A stretch of DNA of 10,652 bases from Treponema sp. GTDB lineage: Bacteria; Spirochaetota; Spirochaetia; Treponematales; Treponemataceae. Below the pieces are notes generated by a model, which searched no databases, had not been told where the DNA came from, and saw nothing but the letters and a program-made list of their open reading frames with translations. The translations under genes were made by a program, and so were the position numbers. This document shows, in pieces, positions 1-4,242 of this stretch. Position 1 is the first letter of the stretch. Every line of letters starts with the position of its first letter. Location: assembly GCA_021442965.1 (NCBI GenBank), contig JABUUX010000004.1, forward strand, positions 1-10,652, written 5' to 3'.

Positions 1-1
1 T

Positions 2-166
2 TTTTTAATTATGCTTCCTTTAGTTTATTGTTTTCAAAAAAGACTTTTTGTTTCTTCTCATGATAAAAAAGAAAAACTTTTGATTTTAATTTTTGCTTCT
101 ATTTCTGTTTTGATGCTTGTTTCATCTGTATTTGATATTTCATTGTTAAACTTAAAGCGAGGGTAA
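2..166 (+). CDS. C-terminal end of a membrane protein, probably RnfA-like (partial)
   Basis: An open frame enters from the left edge and stops at 164-166, one base before the next gene. The visible 54 residues contain a hydrophobic piece at the edge, a short basic/polar loop (QKRLFVSSHDKKEK) and a final hydrophobic helix of about 20 residues (LLILIFASISVLMLVSSVF), ending in a short tail. This shape (helix, charged loop, last helix, short tail) matches the end of RnfA, a membrane subunit of the Rnf ferredoxin:NAD oxidoreductase. Known Rnf operons commonly place rnfA directly before rnfB, and an RnfB-like gene follows here with a 1-base gap. Direct sequence identity to RnfA is weak: the usual Gly-Phe-rich ending is absent. 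The assignment therefore rests mainly on gene order. It could be another small membrane protein of the same operon. Confidence 0.45.
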   Translation, partial: FLIMLPLVYCFQKRLFVSSHDKKEKLLILIFASISVLMLVSSVFDISLLNLKRG

Positions 167-167
167 A

Positions 168-776
168 ATGACACTTCTTTCATGGTTTTTAATTTTTATA
201 ATATTTATTGGATTGTCACTTCTCTTATTTTTTTTGTTTTATATTTTATTTCCTTCTATCAAAAATAATCAGATTAAAAACGATAATCCAGTATTTGCAA
301 AAGTCGAAATGAATTATGTTGTTCCAGAAGAAGACGTAATTCCTGTTTCAGATAAAAGGGCAGTTGTTCTTTGCTCTTCTAAAAAGAAATTTAAAACTGA
401 TATTACTTTATTTAATAAAAATCATTCTTGTCAGGTAATTACCAATTCATACCAGTCAGGGAATGACTGTAAGTTTTCTTGCATTGGTTCTGGAGACTGC
501 GTAAAAGTTTGCCCTCAGAACGCTATTGTTATAGAAAATAATACTGCTGTTGTTACAAATTTATGTATTGGCTGCGGGTTATGTATTAATATTTGTCCAA
601 AGGGAATTATTAAAATGGTTCCTAAAAATGAGGAACAGATGATTGTCTGTTGTAATTCAGATAATACAATTACTTCCTGCAGTCAGTTAAGGAAGGAAGA
701 AAAAGTAATACGTAAATCTAAAAAAGGCTTTAAAATATGGTTTACTTGTTATAATATATTTAAGCGAAAAAAATAA
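168..776 (+). CDS. RnfB-like membrane-anchored ferredoxin, lacking the first Fe-S domain
   Basis: A 202-residue protein with one N-terminal membrane helix (about residues 5-28) and a ferredoxin core. The first cysteine motif is C101-x3-C105-x5-C111-x3-C115-P and the second is C133-x2-C136-x2-C139-x3-C143-P, enough for two [4Fe-4S] clusters. The C101-C115 segment (SCIGSGDCVKVCP) closely resembles the clostridial-type RnfB core. RnfB is the electron-entry subunit of the Rnf complex, passing electrons from ferredoxin to the membrane subunits and NAD. Typical RnfB proteins carry an extra iron-sulfur domain (C-x2-C-x4-C plus a later C) directly after the membrane helix. Here that region (residues 30-68) has no cysteine. 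The second ferredoxin pair found at the C-terminus of long RnfBs is also absent, leaving scattered cysteines (161, 162, 171, 194) and a basic tail. The start is supported by a GAGGG at 159-163. It probably shares an operon with the upstream membrane gene. Another membrane-bound ferredoxin is the alternative. Confidence 0.7.
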   Translation: MTLLSWFLIFIIFIGLSLLLFFLFYILFPSIKNNQIKNDNPVFAKVEMNYVVPEEDVIPVSDKRAVVLCSSKKKFKTDITLFNKNHSCQVITNSYQSGNDCKFSCIGSGDCVKVCPQNAIVIENNTAVVTNLCIGCGLCINICPKGIIKMVPKNEEQMIVCCNSDNTITSCSQLRKEEKVIRKSKKGFKIWFTCYNIFKRKK

Positions 777-792
777 TATATTTAGGAGTTAT

Positions 793-843
793 TTGTTCGG
801 CAAAAGGGTGGGGCGCCGTATAGATAATCATATATGGATTTAA
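793..843 (+). CDS. Possible 16-codon leader ORF overlapping the GH57-like gene start
   Basis: A TTG start at 793 sits 4 bases after an AGGAG (784-788) and opens a basic 16-residue frame, MFGKRVGRRIDNHIWI, ending at TAA 841-843. It overlaps the ATG of the next gene (834) by 10 bases in another frame. That next gene has no Shine-Dalgarno of its own at the normal distance, so translation of this micro-ORF could deliver ribosomes to it. The stretch is also locally GC-rich, and CGGC (798-801) can pair with GCCG (815-818). Only the SD, the spacing and the overlap support this call. A chance frame is quite possible. Confidence 0.28.
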   Translation: MFGKRVGRRIDNHIWI

Positions 844-2813
844 TATACGTTAGCTTCAGTTTAAAGAATTTCTCTTGCCCGGATGCTGACTCTTTTGAAA
901 AAGAGTATCAGGATGTCCTTAAGCCTTTGATAAAATTCCTATATAAAAATCCTTATTTTAAATTTTCTTTTTCTTTTTCCGGTACGCAACTTTCCTATCT
1001 TAGAAAAAAAAGGTCTGAATTTTTAAAGATACTTACAGAGTTAATTGCCAGGAAACAATGTGAACTGTATGGTGGTTCATTTTATAATGCTGTTCTTCCT
1101 CTATTACAACCAGCAGACAGAAATGGTCAGATTGATCTTTTATCAGCAGAAATCAGACAGGATACTGGTAAATTACCTCGTGGAATAACACTTTTCCAAG
1201 ATTCATGGGATTCCTCTTTAGTTAATAATTTGAACTCTTGTGGAATTGAATATGCACTATTAGGTGAAACTCTTATACAAAATGATAAAAGAAAATATCT
1301 ACCTGTATACATGTCAGATTTAGCAAAATCTATACTTATTTATTATTATTCTGATGAATTTAAAGAAGACATTCTTTCTGGGGATTTTTCAAGTTTTTTT
1401 AAGAAATTAGTACAAAAAGTTTCAAAATCATCAAAAAGTTCAGATTATATTTATACAGAGCCAAACAGAATTGTTAATATTTCTTTTACTTTACAAGAAA
1501 TAAAATATCTTGTCTCAGAAGGTAAAATAGAAACTCTTTTAGAAAATATTAAGACAGTCGACCATCAAATGGTTTTAACTACTTTACAAGAATATTCTAA
1601 ATTATCATCAGAAAGAGTTCCGGCTTATATAACTGCAGGTTTATCTAAAGAATCATCAGAATGGATAGAAACACCTTTTGAAAGAAAAGAAATAAAAGAT
1701 AATGTACGTTATACTATTTATGATTATATGAATGCATATCCTTCCAGTCGTGCTTTATATAATCGAATGCTTTATGTTTCTATGCTAATAAATCAGTCTC
1801 ATAGTGATAAGCTTTTAAAGAAAAGTGCCAGAGAAATTCTTTGGAAAGGTCAGAATGGCTGCGGGCTTTTTATTGGAAATATGAAAGAACGGTATGAGTC
1901 CTATCAAAAACTTCTGGAAGCAGAAAGATTCCTTACAGATTCTCAGGATTTTAAAGAATGCTTACTTGCTTTTGATTATGATTATGATGGATTGACAGAG
2001 TATGTTTGTAGAATGAAGGATTATTTTGCATATATTTCTAAAAAAGGCGGATATGTAAAAGAATTACAGGTTTTGAAAAATTTTTGGAATTATGCTGATC
2101 ATCAGTCTAGAATTTTTTCTATGGACGGTATAAACGATAATTATTCACGAGGTTTTTTTATAGATCATATTTTTACTGACTGGCAATTTGAAAAATATAT
2201 AAGCGGTGATGTTGCCGGTGATGGTGTTTTTTCTAAAGTGATATATGATGAAGAAAAACTTTCACTTTCTCGTCGTGAAGTTATATTAAAAGCTCATGCT
2301 GTTTGTGGTACTCAAAAAATTTCGCTTACAAAAAAATATATTATAAATTCATCAGGAATGAATATTCAGTATATTATACACAATGACAGTGATACAGTGT
2401 TTAAATCAAAATTTTGTGTTGAATCAAACTTTTCTATTCCGGGTTTTACCACACAAGATACAAACCCATTTAAAGTTCTTCTTGCAACAGAAACAGAAGC
2501 TTTAGAAGTTGATTCTCAAAAAAGTTCAAAAGAGTGTTTGAAAAAAGGATATCTTTCTAATATAAATGTTGTTCAAATTTCTGATTTGAATGATAGTATT
2601 TCTTTTTCATTTGAACCTAACGAAAATTGCAGTTATTGTTTTTATCCTCTTATGTATAACAGACCTAAAGACATGTTTTGTTCAAATGGACTTTCAAGAA
2701 CTGCTCTTGTTTCAACATTGTTTTGGGATTTAGATATAGAACCAGGAAAAGAAACTGAAAAAAATTTTAATTTTACTATCTATGCGACCCATAAGCAAAA
2801 GAAAAGAAAATGA
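834..2813 (+). CDS. GH57-family 4-alpha-glucanotransferase-like protein, probably catalytically degenerate
   Basis: A 659-residue protein with no signal peptide, so probably cytoplasmic. Its length and layout match the 4-alpha-glucanotransferase branch of glycoside hydrolase family 57. Residues 1-265 form a GH57 (beta/alpha)7-type barrel, with recognisable FSFSG (46-50), GGSFYNAVL (80-88), DRNGQI (95-100), W125 and GIEYALL (137-143). A helical central region follows (about 290-375, family-type RMLYVS and ILWKGQNGCGLFIGN). A beta-rich C-terminal domain starts at about residue 395. Active family members cleave and transfer alpha-1,4-glucan chains. Key residues are missing here. There is no histidine at all before H244, so the N-terminal HxH motif is gone. 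The nucleophile Glu of the W-L-T-E-R-x-W motif aligns with Q122. The D-D-G-E-K-F-G acid motif is replaced by TEPNRIV (208-214). The family fold is therefore fairly sure and catalysis doubtful. An in-frame stop at 825-827 fixes the start at ATG 834, which lacks a close SD. A binding or regulatory role in glucan metabolism is inference. Confidence 0.72.
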   Translation: MDLIYVSFSLKNFSCPDADSFEKEYQDVLKPLIKFLYKNPYFKFSFSFSGTQLSYLRKKRSEFLKILTELIARKQCELYGGSFYNAVLPLLQPADRNGQIDLLSAEIRQDTGKLPRGITLFQDSWDSSLVNNLNSCGIEYALLGETLIQNDKRKYLPVYMSDLAKSILIYYYSDEFKEDILSGDFSSFFKKLVQKVSKSSKSSDYIYTEPNRIVNISFTLQEIKYLVSEGKIETLLENIKTVDHQMVLTTLQEYSKLSSERVPAYITAGLSKESSEWIETPFERKEIKDNVRYTIYDYMNAYPSSRALYNRMLYVSMLINQSHSDKLLKKSAREILWKGQNGCGLFIGNMKERYESYQKLLEAERFLTDSQDFKECLLAFDYDYDGLTEYVCRMKDYFAYISKKGGYVKELQVLKNFWNYADHQSRIFSMDGINDNYSRGFFIDHIFTDWQFEKYISGDVAGDGVFSKVIYDEEKLSLSRREVILKAHAVCGTQKISLTKKYIINSSGMNIQYIIHNDSDTVFKSKFCVESNFSIPGFTTQDTNPFKVLLATETEALEVDSQKSSKECLKKGYLSNINVVQISDLNDSISFSFEPNENCSYCFYPLMYNRPKDMFCSNGLSRTALVSTLFWDLDIEPGKETEKNFNFTIYATHKQKKRK

Positions 2814-2846
2814 TTTGTTTGATATAAACGCAAGAACTTTTAAATG

Positions 2847-2865
2847 ACATTTTTTAAAAAAATGT
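2847..2865. promoter_or_regulatory. A/T palindrome upstream of the rpmF promoter (UP-element-like)
   Basis: ACATTTTTT and AAAAAATGT form a perfect inverted repeat around one central A, directly abutting the -35 box at 2866. Its position, about 35-53 bases before the predicted transcription start, is where A/T-rich UP elements contact the RNA polymerase alpha subunits. It may instead be a weak end-of-transcript structure for the upstream gene, or a regulator site. Confidence 0.4.
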
Positions 2866-2893
2866 TTGACAAAGCTACTTTTTTTGCTATAAT
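2866..2893 (+). promoter_or_regulatory. Consensus sigma70-type promoter P1 for rpmF-acpP
   Basis: TTGACA (2866-2871), a 16-base spacer and TATAAT (2888-2893) match both consensus boxes perfectly. TGC immediately before the -10 gives an extended -10 element. Transcription is predicted to start near 2900, leaving a leader of roughly 67 bases before rpmF. A promoter this close to consensus suits a ribosomal protein and acyl carrier protein operon with high constant demand. Confidence 0.85.
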
Positions 2894-2896
2894 ACA

Positions 2897-2926
2897 TTGA
2901 CACTCTGGTTAAAACTGTTGTATATT
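2897..2926 (+). promoter_or_regulatory. Second tandem promoter P2 for rpmF-acpP
   Basis: A second perfect TTGACA (2897-2902) lies 3 bases after the P1 -10 box. An 18-base spacer leads to TATATT (2921-2926), a 5 of 6 match to the -10 consensus. The predicted start is near 2933. Its -35 overlaps the P1 start point, so polymerase bound at one promoter should interfere with the other. Confidence 0.55.
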
Positions 2927-2966
2927 AAACAAGTTATATCAGAACAAATATAGTGAGGTTATATAT

Positions 2967-3155
2967 ATGGCAGTACCTAGATCGAAAACATCAAAGGCCG
3001 TTACAAAAAGACGACAGACAATCAATATGAAACTTAAGGCTCCACAGCTTGTAGAATGTTCAAACTGCGGAAACCTTGTTCAGTCTCATAGAGTTTGTCC
3101 AAAATGCGGTTTTTATCGCGGACGTCAGGTTATTACACCGGAATCGAACGGCTAA
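2967..3155 (+). CDS. rpmF: Large-subunit ribosomal protein L32 (bL32)
   Basis: A 62-residue basic protein starting MAVPRSKTSK, the standard L32 opening (MAVPk.k.Sk...R), which binds 23S rRNA in the 50S subunit. Four cysteines, C31-x2-C34 and C44-x2-C47, form the zinc ribbon, so this is the zinc-binding form rather than the cysteine-free one. Length is normal for the family. The start has a GAGG at 2955-2958, 8 bases before ATG. It is the first gene after tandem promoters and is followed 18 bases later by acpP. Linkage of rpmF to fatty-acid genes is common in bacteria, and here only acpP remains of that cluster. A strong zinc-ribbon L32 could also act as a zinc reserve, which is inference. Confidence 0.97.
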   Translation: MAVPRSKTSKAVTKRRQTINMKLKAPQLVECSNCGNLVQSHRVCPKCGFYRGRQVITPESNG

Positions 3156-3173
3156 TATATTTAGGAGATTAAA

Positions 3174-3410
3174 ATGGACGAATTGTTCGAAAAAATCCAG
3201 AAGCTTATTGCTGATAAGCTTGAAATTGAAGAAAGCAAGATTACTTTGGATTCATCTTTCCGTGGTGACCTTGGAGCAGACAGCCTTGACACTTATGAAT
3301 TGGTATATGCAATTGAAGGTGAACTTGGTGTAAGCATTCCTGATGAAAAAGCTAACGAATTTGAAACAGTTCGTGATGCTTACGATTTCATCAAATCTCA
3401 GCAAGGCTGA
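3174..3410 (+). CDS. acpP: Acyl carrier protein
   Basis: A 78-residue acidic protein of normal ACP length. It carries growing acyl chains during fatty acid synthesis in the cytoplasm. The phosphopantetheine attachment site is Ser37 in GADSLDTYELV (D36-S37-L38), following the typical helix I and the SFRGDLGAD loop. Helix II (DTYELVYAIEGELGVSIPDE) and helix III also match the family. The start at 3174 has a strong AGGAG (3163-3167) 6 bases upstream, and the gene is 18 bases after rpmF, so both share the tandem promoters. A strong intrinsic terminator follows within 20 bases of the stop. Confidence 0.97.
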   Translation: MDELFEKIQKLIADKLEIEESKITLDSSFRGDLGADSLDTYELVYAIEGELGVSIPDEKANEFETVRDAYDFIKSQQG

Positions 3411-3428
3411 TTTTAATTTGAACTGAAG

Positions 3429-3469
3429 AAAGAACTTCCTGGGTTTTCTCAAGGAAGTTCTTTTTTTTT
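3429..3469 (+). terminator. Intrinsic terminator after acpP
   Basis: AAAGAACTTCCT (3429-3440) pairs perfectly with AGGAAGTTCTTT (3452-3463) around an 11-base loop, and a run of T ends at 3469. It should close the rpmF-acpP transcript. The T-run ends 8 bases before the rnc start codon, so any read-through rnc mRNA carries this hairpin at its 5' side. Confidence 0.9.
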
Positions 3470-3477
3470 AAATTTCT

Positions 3478-4194
3478 ATGATGAAAAAACTGAATGAAAA
3501 AAGAATTAATGAGCTGTCTCAATTTTGTAAAAAAGCACGTATTTCTTTTAAAGATTATGAAATTTTAGATCATGCTTTTTATCACCGAAGTGTTTCTAAT
3601 GAACTACACTCAAAAAATAATCCTTTTATTTATAATAATGAAAGACTTGAATTTTTAGGCGATAGTGTTCTTGGTATGGTAACAGCTAAATATCTTTTTC
3701 AATCACTTTCAAAAACAAAAGAAGGTGACCTTTCCAAGATAAAATCTGTAGTTGTTTCAGAAAAAATTCTTGCACCTATTGCTGTTCGTTTGGGTTTAGA
3801 TAAACTTCTTGTTTTAGGACACGGAGAAGAAATAACCGGAGGTCGCAGTAAGCCTGCAATTCTAGCCGACTGTATGGAAGCTGTAATAGGTGCTTATTTT
3901 ATTGACAGTGGTTTTGACTCTGTAGAAAAATATATTCTTTCGTTCATTATTCCAGAAATTAATACAGTTCTCTTAAACGGAACAAAAGATTATAAAACAC
4001 AACTTCAAGAAGAAGTACAAAAAAAACTTAAAGCTACTCCCGTATATAAATTAATTTCTGAAACAGGACCTGAACATCAGAAAAATTTTACTGTAGCTGT
4101 TTATTTGGGTAATAAAGAAGCTGCAAGAGCTTCTGGCTTAAATAAAAAAGAAGCTGAACAAAATTGTGCAAAAATTGCATTAACAAATTTCTAA
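3478..4194 (+). CDS. rnc: Ribonuclease III
   Basis: A 238-residue enzyme that cuts double-stranded RNA, including 16S/23S rRNA precursors and structured mRNAs. The catalytic domain (about 10-160) shows the signature NERLEFLGD (54-62) with acidic residues E55, E58 and D62. The second acidic pair, D131 and E134, lies in ADCMEAVIGAY. A double-stranded RNA-binding domain follows (about 168-238), with the typical TGPEHQKNFTVAVYLG and a final KKEAEQNCAKIAL helix. Length is normal. Two adjacent ATG codons (3478, 3481) are possible starts and neither has a Shine-Dalgarno. The only purine-rich AAGGAAG lies inside the terminator hairpin, about 20 bases away. I found no good promoter between terminator and gene, so expression may depend on read-through from acpP. 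Function is sure; the start is slightly uncertain. Confidence 0.95.
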   Translation: MMKKLNEKRINELSQFCKKARISFKDYEILDHAFYHRSVSNELHSKNNPFIYNNERLEFLGDSVLGMVTAKYLFQSLSKTKEGDLSKIKSVVVSEKILAPIAVRLGLDKLLVLGHGEEITGGRSKPAILADCMEAVIGAYFIDSGFDSVEKYILSFIIPEINTVLLNGTKDYKTQLQEEVQKKLKATPVYKLISETGPEHQKNFTVAVYLGNKEAARASGLNKKEAEQNCAKIALTNF

Positions 4195-4207
4195 AATCTC
4201 TAATTGT

Positions 4208-4236
4208 TTGCTTATATTGTTGTTATATGTTACAAT
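4208..4236 (+). promoter_or_regulatory. Promoter for a leaderless adenylate cyclase mRNA
   Basis: TTGCTT (4208-4213), a 17-base spacer and TACAAT (4231-4236) form a plausible sigma70-type promoter. TGT before the -10 makes an extended -10. The -10 box ends 6 bases before the ATG at 4243, so transcription should begin at or within a base or two of that ATG. No Shine-Dalgarno precedes the gene, which fits a leaderless mRNA. The -35 match is weak (3 of 6). Confidence 0.5.
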
Positions 4237-4242
4237 ATTAAA

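Noticed and set aside
774..788. 15-base repeat TAATATATTTAGGAG, also at 3153-3167
   Set aside because: Both copies are simply a stop codon, an A/T stretch and a Shine-Dalgarno. Similarity by function in AT-rich DNA explains it better than a mobile repeat.
781..833. Possible riboswitch in the GC-rich patch before the GH57-like gene
   Set aside because: Only one 4-base-pair stem is visible and it matches no riboswitch consensus I know. The patch is too short for a typical aptamer plus switch.
1127..1312. Minus-strand frame inside the GH57-like gene
   Set aside because: Shadow of a long well-supported coding frame, with no ribosome binding site or protein features.
3076..3333. An 85-codon plus-strand frame across rpmF and acpP
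   Set aside because: It is out of frame with two certain genes, covers parts of both and resembles no known protein.
4204..4242. TTG start for the cyclase adding 13 residues
   Set aside because: No Shine-Dalgarno precedes it, it overlaps the -35 and -10 boxes, and ATG 4243 directly precedes the basic stretch before the first membrane helix.
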